Shown one piece after another: positions 29,901 to 37,636 of a DNA stretch of 44,559 nt (positions are counted from its first letter, which is position 1; each line of letters starts with the position of its first letter). A model generated the notes under the pieces. It made no database searches and had not been told where the DNA came from. It was given only the letters and a program-made list of their open reading frames with translations. The translations under genes and the position numbers were made by a program. Origin of the DNA: an uncultured Lachnospiraceae bacterium (GTDB taxonomy: Bacteria; Bacillota; Clostridia; Lachnospirales; Lachnospiraceae); the NCBI GenBank assembly GCA_949840915.1, contig CATKXY010000020.1, positions 1-44,559 of the forward strand, in the 5' to 3' direction.

Positions 29901-31344
29901 TCTCTGTAAACTTCATGCCGTGGGATGCCTTTACCAGTATAGTGCATCCCAGAGGCCAAAACTCGCTCCGCCTCCCGGCATCAGCAAGCTCCCGCAGCAG
30001 ATCCTGGCGGGTGGCAAAATAATATATCTTCTGTTCTTCCGCTTTCTCGCTCTGTCTCCCCGCTTCTTCCACTGCTCCCATATAGATTTGGCGTGCGTTT
30101 TCGCCCACACAGATCAGACAATCCATGCCCGATGCCGCCGCATAGGCGCCTACACCGGCATGAAGTTCATCCGAATCCTCTCCCAGTTCAAACATATCGC
30201 CCAGAATCGCCGCACGGTAGGTATCCGCCATGGCCAGCAGATCGATGGCCGCCCGCATGGACACGGGATTGGCATTGTAGCAGTCGTCGATCACCGTGTA
30301 TTCAGGCAGACGGAGAAGATTGTTTCGTCCTCCCACCGGCCGGATCTTTTGAATTCCTTCTGCGATCTGCTCCTTTGTCAGTCCCATCAGTCTTGCCACG
30401 CAGGCCGCAGCAGCTCCGTTGATCACCATATGTCTGCCCGGCAGGGGAATCCGAACGCCAAATTCCGGACTTTCCGGCATGTGCAGAACAGCCTCGCTGC
30501 CCCACAATCCCCGGCTCACAATATCCGTGGCGAAAACCTCCTCGCAGTCCCATTCTCCCAGCCCGAAAAAATGTGTTTTTTTGCCATGTACCTGCGTCAC
30601 GGTGCGGAGCATATCGTCCTCGCCGTTTAAGCAGACCACGCCATCCTCCGCCATATAATCAAATATCTCTGTCTTGGCCTTGAGAATCCCCTCTCTCGAT
30701 TTCAGATTCTCCAGATGACATTGGCCGATATTGGTGATCACACAGAAATCGGGACGCACCATTTTGCTGAGCCGGTGCATCTCGCCGAAATCACTGATGC
30801 CCATTTCCACCACCGCAGCCTCATGTTCCTCACGGATGCGCAGCAGCGTCAGCGGCACTCCCACCTCATTGTTAAAATTTCCCTCTGTTTTTAACACATG
30901 GTATTTCTCTGCCAGAACGCCCGCAATAAACTCCTTGGTGCTGGTCTTGCCCACACTCCCCGTAATTCCCACAATAGGAATGTCAAGCTTGCTGCGGTAA
31001 TACTCAGCCATATCTTTGAGCGCCTGAAACGTGTTCTCAACGCACAGATAACTTCCCCAGCCGTCAGCCGGCTCGCCGCACTCCGCCTCCACCTGCTCAG
31101 GCGTCTTCTCAGTCACAGCCAGCACAGCTCCTGAGGCAAATACCTGCGGGATAAATCTGTGTCCGTCTACACGCTCGCCCACCGTAGCCACAAAAACGCC
31201 TCCCGCAGTCACCTTTCTGGAATCCAGCGCCACACTGTCCACCAGAGTCTCCGCTGTCGTTCGGGCAGCTTCACCGTTTTTTACATTCAGCAGAACCAGC
31301 CTGCCTCCGCAGGCCCTTGCAATCTCACCGATACTCAGATTCAT
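29878..31344 (-). CDS. murF: UDP-N-acetylmuramoyl-tripeptide-D-alanyl-D-alanine ligase
   Basis: This 488-residue Mur ligase joins D-Ala-D-Ala to the UDP-MurNAc-tripeptide, the last cytoplasmic step of peptidoglycan precursor synthesis. Visible are the N-terminal substrate domain with LDSRKVTAGGVFVAT, the ATP-binding GITGSVGKTSTKEF at about 126-139, the central domain with TEGNFNNEVGVPLTLL and VVEMGI, and the C-terminal domain with YTVIDDCYNANPVSMRAAI and ILGDMFELG. The ATG at 31344 follows the ddl stop by one base, so the enzyme that makes D-Ala-D-Ala and the one that uses it are translationally coupled. Confidence 0.96.
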   Translation of the reverse strand: MNLSIGEIARACGGRLVLLNVKNGEAARTTAETLVDSVALDSRKVTAGGVFVATVGERVDGHRFIPQVFASGAVLAVTEKTPEQVEAECGEPADGWGSYLCVENTFQALKDMAEYYRSKLDIPIVGITGSVGKTSTKEFIAGVLAEKYHVLKTEGNFNNEVGVPLTLLRIREEHEAAVVEMGISDFGEMHRLSKMVRPDFCVITNIGQCHLENLKSREGILKAKTEIFDYMAEDGVVCLNGEDDMLRTVTQVHGKKTHFFGLGEWDCEEVFATDIVSRGLWGSEAVLHMPESPEFGVRIPLPGRHMVINGAAAACVARLMGLTKEQIAEGIQKIRPVGGRNNLLRLPEYTVIDDCYNANPVSMRAAIDLLAMADTYRAAILGDMFELGEDSDELHAGVGAYAAASGMDCLICVGENARQIYMGAVEEAGRQSEKAEEQKIYYFATRQDLLRELADAGRRSEFWPLGCTILVKASHGMKFTEIIDCLKQ

Positions 31345-31345
31345 C

Positions 31346-32386
31346 CTACACCTCATAGCTCAAAATTTTTTCACACAAATCTTCAAAGCTCATTCCCACC
31401 GCCAAAGCCTCCTGCGGCAGCAGGGACGTGGGCGTCATGCCCGGCAGAGTGTTGGCCTCCAGACAATAGATATCTCCCGTGTGACTCATCATAAAGTCCA
31501 TGCGGGCATAGCTTTTCATGCGCAGCGCGGCGAATACCCTCTCAGCCACCCTCTGCATCTTTGCGGCCTTCTCCGGCTCCAGATCAGCGGGACAAGTCTC
31601 GACTGTACTGCCCGGCTGATACTTATTTTTATAGTCATAAAATCCCTGCTTGGGTGCAATCTCGATCACAGGCAGCGCCTGACCATCCATCACTCCCACA
31701 GAAAACTCTCTTCCTTCTATGTATTGCTCCACAATCACCTCGTCTCCATACCGGAAAGCTTCCTCCAGCGCTCTCTTATACTCCGCTTCCTCCCTTGCAA
31801 TATACACGCCTACGCTGGAACCGCCGCAGCAGGTCTTCACGATACAGGGGAAAAGCACTTTCTTCTGCGTCTCTCCTCCCGCTGCATTCTCCCACTCTCC
31901 CCGCTTCATGCGAAAACCCGCCGGAGTGGGAATCTCGTGGGCCGCAAAAATATCCTTGGAAATGCCCTTATCCATGGCCATGGCTGAGCTCACAAAGTCC
32001 GTCCCCGTATAAGGAATTCCGAGAAGCTCAAAACATGCCTGAATTTTGCCGTCCTCACCGTTTGCTCCGTGAAGCGCCATAAACACTACATCTGCACTCC
32101 GGCAAAGCTCCAGCACATTGGGCCCGAAAAAATTCTTATCGCCGTCCGGCCTCATAGCTTTTACACGCTCGAGATCAGGGTTTTGCTCGGCTATAGCCGC
32201 TATGTCCTTTGACCAGTCCACATCCCGCTCAAAAATATCCGCGATATCCCCCGAATATCCCAGATACACATCCAGTAAAACAGCCTGATGCCCTCTTTTC
32301 TTCAATGCTTTATAGATCATGCTGCCCGAGATCAGCGACACATCTCTCTCCGTGCTCGTGCCTCCGGCCAATACGATTACTTTCAT
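31346..32386 (-). CDS. ddl: D-alanine-D-alanine ligase
   Basis: This 346-residue ATP-grasp enzyme makes D-Ala-D-Ala. The N-terminus MKVIVLAGGTSTERDVSLISG binds the first alanine. MALHGANGEDGKIQ, KTCCGGSSVGVYIA, EQYIEGREFSVGVM and the Mg-binding EANTLPGMTPTSLLPQ are family signatures. The ATG at 32386 follows AGGAGG; an 80-residue upstream extension of the frame is inside the preceding gene and is rejected. The residues KQGFYDYKNKY of the omega-loop suggest the ordinary D-Ala-D-Ala form (Tyr retained) rather than a D-lactate ligase, though this is by eye. Confidence 0.95.
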   Translation of the reverse strand: MKVIVLAGGTSTERDVSLISGSMIYKALKKRGHQAVLLDVYLGYSGDIADIFERDVDWSKDIAAIAEQNPDLERVKAMRPDGDKNFFGPNVLELCRSADVVFMALHGANGEDGKIQACFELLGIPYTGTDFVSSAMAMDKGISKDIFAAHEIPTPAGFRMKRGEWENAAGGETQKKVLFPCIVKTCCGGSSVGVYIAREEAEYKRALEEAFRYGDEVIVEQYIEGREFSVGVMDGQALPVIEIAPKQGFYDYKNKYQPGSTVETCPADLEPEKAAKMQRVAERVFAALRMKSYARMDFMMSHTGDIYCLEANTLPGMTPTSLLPQEALAVGMSFEDLCEKILSYEV

Positions 32387-32424
32387 TTCCTTTCCTCCTG
32401 TTCCTTCCCCTTGTTCCTGATACT

Positions 32425-33777
32425 TTATTCGTTCAGATTTTCCTGCACTGCCACAAGCTGCGTCAGGAGCAGCAGATATTCCGAGATACTTGCTTTCTCC
32501 TCCGTCTCCCCCGCATAGAAATCCACGGGCAGGGCATTGCGCCCCCTCAGATAGTGCAGAAATTCCTCCATCACATGATTGTACTGGTAATTGTTCATCA
32601 CATAATTGGCGCAGGCCAACTCCCATGCATGACGCAACAGATCCTTGGCACCGTTGTTATGCGCGGTCACCGGATGAATCATCTCCCCGTACAGCTCGCT
32701 GATGGTTTCCCCCTGTTCCATGATGGAATCCATAAAAATCTTACAGAGCTCTCTGTCCACCGGCTGCCGGGTATTGATGTAAGTCATGGCTCCGTACAGA
32801 TATCCGTCCGCCTCGTCAAATCCGGTATGATTCTCAAAATACGTCCTGTACGCTTCGATCCGGCTTCTGTATGTATAAAGCCCCGTGGCGCGGTACAGTT
32901 CCGTCAACGCATGAAAGCTCTCTGCGTCCTCCTGCATGGTGCTCTGTGTCTGGTCAAACACCACTGAGGCACGCTTCAGACATTCCGTGGCAAACTGTCT
33001 GTCATACTTTTGATACAGGTAACTGAACCTTGCAAGCACTGCGGCATAGGACGCCTCCTGTCCTTCCGCAACAGGCTGCTCACCTGTGGCCTCGATCCAG
33101 TCAGCCACCGCTTCCAGTGTGTCGGGTATGGTATCGCCATTGTCGTCGGCAAAGACGTCCCCGTACCACTCATAGGCCAGCAATATCCGATTGATATCCT
33201 CAAGAGCTACTCTCTGCTCCGTGCAGGCTGTTATCAGCTCCTGACAAGCTTCCGCAAAAAGCTTATCGTAGAGTCCTTCCTCCAGAACGAAAGTATAAGA
33301 GCGTCCCACATACTCACACTCCAGATAATAGCTGCCCTCCCGTTCCCACTCATGGAAATCGGCATATGCGGAGTACAGATCCTGCTCTGCATTGTATTCT
33401 CCCCGCTCCAGCACACCGGTAAACACGATCTCTCCTGAATGTGCATCCACCAGATTAAAGGTTCGGGGAAGCCGTTTGCCCTTAACCGCAGCCCGCTTGT
33501 AGCCTCCTAACCGGTACCCGGCCGCATCCACCAATACATTGGGCACAAGCCTAGGCACCACATAATCCACAACAGGAGTGCTCTCCATAGAGTTTATTCT
33601 CCCTCCCTCTGAATCCGGCATCCCGGAAGAGGAAAAATTGCACCCGGCGCACAGAAATGCCGCCAGACAGAGTCCCGGCAGCACTATTCTTCTGATTATT
33701 ATATTATGAAATTTCTCAACACAATGTGACCCGTTCTTGCTCATACTCTTCTCATTACTTTTGTCTATTCCTGCCAT
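32425..33777 (-). CDS. GH9-like lipoprotein lacking the catalytic aspartate motif
   Basis: This 450-residue lipoprotein has a signal LCLAAFLCAGC with Cys46 as the likely lipid site. Residues about 78-165 look like the N-terminal Ig-like domain of family 9 cellulases (NVLVDAAGYRLGGYKRAAVKG, then EGSYYLECE). The following helical part has family-9 landmarks: LLAYEWY at 199-205 with GDTIPD at 214-219, and a C-terminal NNYQYNH...HYLRGRNALPVDF near 395-422. However, the GWxDAGD motif that supplies the catalytic aspartates, expected just before LLAYE, is absent, and the C-terminal region is shortened. It is probably a carbohydrate-binding or inactive relative. The start is uncertain: 33777, or the in-frame ATG at 33744 if the promoter TTGCTT-N16-TAAAAT just upstream is real. 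It lies 39 bp before ddl. Confidence 0.7.
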   Translation of the reverse strand: MAGIDKSNEKSMSKNGSHCVEKFHNIIIRRIVLPGLCLAAFLCAGCNFSSSGMPDSEGGRINSMESTPVVDYVVPRLVPNVLVDAAGYRLGGYKRAAVKGKRLPRTFNLVDAHSGEIVFTGVLERGEYNAEQDLYSAYADFHEWEREGSYYLECEYVGRSYTFVLEEGLYDKLFAEACQELITACTEQRVALEDINRILLAYEWYGDVFADDNGDTIPDTLEAVADWIEATGEQPVAEGQEASYAAVLARFSYLYQKYDRQFATECLKRASVVFDQTQSTMQEDAESFHALTELYRATGLYTYRSRIEAYRTYFENHTGFDEADGYLYGAMTYINTRQPVDRELCKIFMDSIMEQGETISELYGEMIHPVTAHNNGAKDLLRHAWELACANYVMNNYQYNHVMEEFLHYLRGRNALPVDFYAGETEEKASISEYLLLLTQLVAVQENLNE

Positions 33778-33846
33778 ATACCCATTTTAACACGAATTCC
33801 TCATAAAGCAATGCTTTTTGTGTATAAGCTTACTCCGCAGGCGGAA

Positions 33847-35019
33847 CTAATCATCCTCGCGCGCATAGACGATCTCTCCGTCTATGATGGTATAAAGCGT
33901 CTCAGTGAACACTTCCATGGGATTTCCGTCAAAGATGGCCACATCGCCGTCCTTTCCAACCTCCAGGCTTCCCATTCTGTCCGCCACTCCGCAGATAAGG
34001 GCAGGATTGATGGTGATGGCCATCAATCCCTCCTCCATGGGAAGTCCCGCTTTTACCGCAAGCCCCGCGCAGATCGGCAGCGACTGTATCAGAGACACCG
34101 GGTGATCCGTGGTGATAGCCGTCAGGATTCCCGCCTTGTTGAGCACCCCGGCAGTCTTGAAGGCCATGTTCTGTACTTCAATCTTACTGCGGCTGGCCAG
34201 ATCCGGACCCACAATGGCCGGGTACCCTGCTTCCGCCAGCTCTTTTGCGATCAGATGTCCCTCGGAGCAGTGGTCCAGTGTCATCGAGAGGCCAAATTCC
34301 TGCGCAATCCGAATAGCCGTAAAGATATCGTCCACCCGGTGCACATGGGCCTTCAGGGGAATTTCTCCCCTCAGTACCGGAATCCAGCATTCCCTGGTAA
34401 AATCCTCCTCAAAGTCCTGATCCTCCGATTTGGCCTTCTCCTTTTTCTCCAGATAGTTTTTTGCCTCAAAGAGCTCTCTGCGCAGCATGGCTGCGGTAGC
34501 CATCCGGGTGGAAGGACTCTTCCCCTGCCCGGAATAATTGACCTTGGGATTCTCCCCGAACGCCACCTTCATTGCCGCCGGGGCCTTGACGATCAGATCA
34601 TCAATTCTTCTGCCGCGGGTCTTGAGCAGAGCAAACTGTCCTCCCACAACATTGGAACTGCCCGGGCCTATCATCGCTGCGGTAATTCCCGCCCGCACCG
34701 CGTCGTCAAAAGCCGCATCCATGGTGTTCACGGCATCGATGGCCCGCAGATAGGGAGTGACGGGATTGACTGTCTCATTGCAGTCGTCTCCCTCCATACC
34801 CTTTTTCTCCTCCGTGATTCCCATATGGCAGTGGGCTTCTATGATACCGGGCATTACCCATGCACCCTTTACACACAAAACCGGTTCACCCTCTACGGGC
34901 TTCACGGGCACCTCGCGGGCATCTCCCACCGCAGCGATCTTGCCGTCCACGATGCGAAGTACGCCGTTCTCATACTTACTGCCCGCCATCGTTATGATTC
35001 TGCCGTCCACAATATACAT
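33847..35019 (-). CDS. Metal-dependent amidohydrolase
   Basis: This 390-residue protein is of the imidazolonepropionase/AtzA-like amidohydrolase type. Metal ligands visible are H63 and H65 in IEAHCHMG, later histidines in KAHVHRVDD and TLDHCSEGH, and the Asp in TTDHP. A small beta-sandwich wraps both ends (MYIVDGRIITMAG; DGDVAIFDGNPMEV...IVYARED). The substrate cannot be told; relatives cut cyclic amides, dipeptides or deaminate. The start at 35019 follows AAGGAG. It starts 10 bp after the SpoIIQ-like gene and is probably read from that gene's sigma-F-type promoter, so it may be made in the forespore. Confidence 0.85.
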   Translation of the reverse strand: MYIVDGRIITMAGSKYENGVLRIVDGKIAAVGDAREVPVKPVEGEPVLCVKGAWVMPGIIEAHCHMGITEEKKGMEGDDCNETVNPVTPYLRAIDAVNTMDAAFDDAVRAGITAAMIGPGSSNVVGGQFALLKTRGRRIDDLIVKAPAAMKVAFGENPKVNYSGQGKSPSTRMATAAMLRRELFEAKNYLEKKEKAKSEDQDFEEDFTRECWIPVLRGEIPLKAHVHRVDDIFTAIRIAQEFGLSMTLDHCSEGHLIAKELAEAGYPAIVGPDLASRSKIEVQNMAFKTAGVLNKAGILTAITTDHPVSLIQSLPICAGLAVKAGLPMEEGLMAITINPALICGVADRMGSLEVGKDGDVAIFDGNPMEVFTETLYTIIDGEIVYAREDD

Positions 35020-35029
35020 GTGCCGCTCC

Positions 35030-35929
35030 TTAAAACAGGTTCTCCGCGTTGAGGGGAGCTCCGTCCTTTTCCATACGGAAATACAGATTAGCGCCCTCAA
35101 GGCTGTAATATCTGCTGGGAGCTGCCACCGTGCCAAGCTTTTCTCCGGCTTTCACATAACTGTTTTCCGCCACCTGGATATCTGAGAGCTGACCATAGGT
35201 GACAACATAACCGTCCCCCAGTTCCAGCGTCACAGCACGTCCAAGCTCTGCGTCCTCATACACCTTGGCGACCTTTGCCTCTGCACAGGCCAGCACATCC
35301 GTGCCCTCCTCCGCAGAAAATACGGTCGCGGGATTATATTTATACTGATCCAGTGTGGCAAAATAAATACTGCCGTCCATGCTGTAAGGAAGAAGCACTT
35401 CACCGCTCACGGGCCTGGTCAGTCCCTGATCCTCATTATAGTGAAGCGTGACTGCAGCCTGCTGGTTATCCTGCTGATTCTCTTCCGGCTTTTTTTCCTC
35501 CTGCTTCTGCTCGTCGGAATTCTCTGCCTTTTTGTTCTCAGCATCCGCTCCGTCTTCAGCATCCTGGGCTTCCTTTGGCGCATTGTTCTGTGCTCCGTCA
35601 GTCAGTCCCGGAATTTCCACCAGATGAGAGCCTGCCTCCGCCGACAAATCCTCATCTAAAGGCATGTAGTCCAGATCATTTTCCAGATTGCTCTGGAAAG
35701 GCTTTCCTATGGTAGTATTTTTTGCCTGCTCGGAACTGCCTCCCTTCTGACTGTTGTCCTGGCCGTTCTCCAGGGCAGTGAAATCCAGCGTATAGCCGTC
35801 GTCCTGCTGTTTTGCCTCCTGGCCCCTCATATACAGCCCTGTCATAGTCAGCGCCGCCAACACCAGGGCGGAGGAGGTAACCATAATGATGCGTTCTTTT
35901 TTGATACTGTCTCTTCTATTTTTTCTCAT
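35030..35929 (-). CDS. SpoIIQ-like degenerate LytM (M23) membrane protein
   Basis: This 299-residue protein has a basic cytoplasmic start and one transmembrane helix (about 14-34). A long acidic, Gln/Glu/Lys-rich linker (about 36-160) leads to a LytM/M23-like beta domain (about 170-299) with RPVSGEVLLPYSMD, the GTDVLACAEAKVAKVY strand pair, LGDGYVVTYGQLSD, VKAGEKLGTVA and LYFRMEKDGAPLNAENLF. The zinc ligands of active M23 enzymes (HxxxD and HxH) are missing; NLY stands where HxH belongs. Single-span, degenerate LytM proteins under forespore control are the hallmark of SpoIIQ, which joins mother-cell SpoIIIAH across the engulfing membranes. The sigma-F promoter at 36028-36056 supports this. 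The ATG has AAAGGAAAAG upstream. Confidence 0.75.
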   Translation of the reverse strand: MRKNRRDSIKKERIIMVTSSALVLAALTMTGLYMRGQEAKQQDDGYTLDFTALENGQDNSQKGGSSEQAKNTTIGKPFQSNLENDLDYMPLDEDLSAEAGSHLVEIPGLTDGAQNNAPKEAQDAEDGADAENKKAENSDEQKQEEKKPEENQQDNQQAAVTLHYNEDQGLTRPVSGEVLLPYSMDGSIYFATLDQYKYNPATVFSAEEGTDVLACAEAKVAKVYEDAELGRAVTLELGDGYVVTYGQLSDIQVAENSYVKAGEKLGTVAAPSRYYSLEGANLYFRMEKDGAPLNAENLF

Positions 35930-36027
35930 TCTATTCTTTTCCTTTCTGCTTTATTTTGAACTGGCGATTGGCCAGGCACTTTCTGCTTAATATCTCATGC
36001 CGTCTTGCCATCCTTCGTTTTCATTTC

Positions 36028-36056
36028 TAGTCTTGCCGAAAGAAAAAGTTTTATAC
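36028..36056 (-). promoter_or_regulatory. Sigma-F-type promoter of the SpoIIQ-like gene
   Basis: On the minus strand, GTATA at 36056-36052, a 14-bp spacer and GGCAAGACTA at 36037-36028. The -10 fits the sigma-F consensus GGNNANANTR at every fixed position. The leader is about 90 nt. Confidence 0.65.
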
Positions 36057-36083
36057 CCGCGTAAAATCAGTTAAATGCAAATT

Positions 36084-36114
36084 AAAAGACTGCAGCCCAC
36101 GGCCGCAGTCTTTT
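36084..36114. terminator. Terminator of the calcium-binding protein gene
   Basis: AAAAGACTGC at 36084-36093 pairs with GCAGTCTTTT at 36105-36114, a 10-bp perfect stem. A T-rich tract follows on the minus strand. It also separates that gene from the sigma-F promoter. Confidence 0.8.
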
Positions 36115-36218
36115 GAATCGGATTGTTTGCTTTTGTATTATTTAATTCAGAAACCGGATTTTCATCCTTGCATTTATGACGCTTGTCATTTTCACAGAAT
36201 TTTCGTCAGATTATCGCG

Positions 36219-37394
36219 TTATGCCCCCTGCTCGTACTTGGCTACATCCACATGTTGTATGGTTCCCACATTTCCGTTTTCATACAGGAAAACTCCCGTG
36301 CTGCGGATAGCGCCGGTGGTCTGGCCTGTAGCTCCCTTCAGCGTAAAATCGGTAGCTGCCTTCTGCAGACAGATGGCTCCCACGCCCTTGTCTGCCAGAC
36401 GGTAGAGCACATCGTTTCCATTCTCGTCCTTGCACCAGATCTTGAGCTTGGACCAGATAGGATCATTCTCGTCGATCCAGCCGTTGCCGTCCTCATCATA
36501 CATTGCCAGATCGGCAAACCCATCACCGCTCTTGGTTCCAAACAGCTCGCTTCCGTCATTGATGACGCCGTCGCCGTTTTTGTCAAGCGCCAGATAGCCG
36601 CTCCTTGCATCCAGCTGCGATATCTCATCCAGCTCGCCGTCTGCGTCCAGATCAAAGTAGAACTTCTGGTCGGAGAATTCCGCCACATCCGTGTCCAGAT
36701 TGATCACCAGAGGATCACACATGGAGACGGCCGCCAACTGCAGATCCGTCTGGAATGTCTGCTGAAATTCTCTGCTCATGCCGATGTCCACATTGAACTT
36801 GATCTCTCTGCCGTCTGCGGTGCGCACGGTTCCCACGGTAGAAAAGCTGGTAGTCTCCTGCTCAGACCAGAGAGCACCCTGAGAGTAACTCAGTACCTTC
36901 GCATTTGTCTGAGACGCTCCGTTTGACGAAACAGCGAAAAAGGACTGCTGCATACTGCTCTGGCTCGTACTCAGAGTGATGCTGTTGCTGTACGCCTGGC
37001 TCTGCTCCTCCACCCACTGATTGATCCTGCCATGCCTGCTCCCGAAAAGCAGATCAAAGATATAGCGCACCGTGGCCTGACGGAAGTCTGCCAGCGTGCT
37101 GCCCGCATTGCGGATATTCACGCGTCCGCTGCTGATAGACATACTGTTCTGCCAATCCTCCAGCGTATACATCTTCTTTCCCGAGCCTTCCGTCTCCTGC
37201 CCGTTCTGATTGTCCCCTGCAACGGTCTGGCTGCTGCCGTTCTGCCCGTCGGTGACGGCTGCGTTCAAACTATTTCCGTTGTAGGTCAGTGACCCTCCCC
37301 GATAATCCGTTAACGAAAAGCGTCGATATGTTGCTCTTGAAGCTCGATAGCTTCGTGCGGACTCCATTCCTATGTTGCTGGAATCAATTTTCAA
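36219..37394 (-). CDS. EF-hand-like calcium-binding protein under motility sigma control
   Basis: This 391-residue protein has a Ser/Asn/Gln-rich N-terminal half without a signal peptide. Its central stretch (about 225-325) is filled with Asp-rich calcium loops: DLDADGELDEIS, DKNGDGVINDGSELFG and DEDGNGWIDENDPIWSKL, i.e. DxDxDG loops as in EF-hand or dockerin-like repeats. The leading PLVINLDTD and FG...GDGFADLA phrases resemble large secreted calcium-binding proteins. The end is a short beta-rich tail with STGVFLYENGNVGTIQHVD. The start is a TTG at 37394 with AAGGAAGG close upstream. The sigma-D-type promoter at 37584-37610 and a 180-nt structured leader precede it. It may be exported by a leaderless route; the function is unknown. 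Confidence 0.8.
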   Translation of the reverse strand: MKIDSSNIGMESARSYRASRATYRRFSLTDYRGGSLTYNGNSLNAAVTDGQNGSSQTVAGDNQNGQETEGSGKKMYTLEDWQNSMSISSGRVNIRNAGSTLADFRQATVRYIFDLLFGSRHGRINQWVEEQSQAYSNSITLSTSQSSMQQSFFAVSSNGASQTNAKVLSYSQGALWSEQETTSFSTVGTVRTADGREIKFNVDIGMSREFQQTFQTDLQLAAVSMCDPLVINLDTDVAEFSDQKFYFDLDADGELDEISQLDARSGYLALDKNGDGVINDGSELFGTKSGDGFADLAMYDEDGNGWIDENDPIWSKLKIWCKDENGNDVLYRLADKGVGAICLQKAATDFTLKGATGQTTGAIRSTGVFLYENGNVGTIQHVDVAKYEQGA

Positions 37395-37473
37395 GCCTTC
37401 CTTTCTCTCCTTTTCTGATCACCACATGCTTTTTTATGGTGAAGCCACTGCTTCCGACTTCCTGTCCCCTCAT

Positions 37474-37528
37474 AAAAAAGGATGGCAGCTTCGCGAAGGA
37501 ATCCGTTTCTCCGCTAAGCATACCATCC
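37474..37528 (-). promoter_or_regulatory. Terminator-like hairpin inside the leader of the calcium-binding protein gene
   Basis: On the minus strand, GGATGG (37528-37523) pairs with CCATCC (37485-37480). Inner stems GCTT/AAGC (37519-37516 with 37491-37488) and CGGAG/CTTCG (37513-37509 with 37498-37494, one wobble) continue it, and TTTTTT (37479-37474) follows directly. It lies about 50 nt after the predicted sigma-D start and about 80 nt before the TTG. It could be an attenuator, a riboswitch platform or the end of a short RNA. Confidence 0.6.
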
Positions 37529-37583
37529 GTGGTGTCGCTCTTACTTGAACTCCGGGTGGCCCTCCCGTCGTCCTGTACTTTTT

Positions 37584-37610
37584 ATATCGACACATTTCCT
37601 TTTAACTTTA
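37584..37610 (-). promoter_or_regulatory. Sigma-D (sigma-28) type promoter
   Basis: On the minus strand, TAAA at 37610-37607, a 15-bp spacer and GTCGATAT at 37591-37584, one mismatch from GCCGATAT. The predicted leader is about 180 nt. Confidence 0.7.
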
Positions 37611-37636
37611 GTTTTGACCTTTGTTTTTGTCATCAT

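Noticed and set aside
32387..32626. 80-residue N-terminal extension of Ddl
   Set aside because: It lies in another frame of the GH9-like gene, and the ATG at 32386 has an AGGAGG site and the canonical N-terminus.
33777..33846. Terminator between the amidohydrolase and GH9-like genes
   Set aside because: No stem with T-tract is present; only a candidate promoter for the GH9-like gene.
37395..37583. c-di-GMP riboswitch in the leader of the calcium-binding protein gene
   Set aside because: I could not find the GGTAGC/GCAAAGC-type core or other class landmarks; left only as an unclassified leader.
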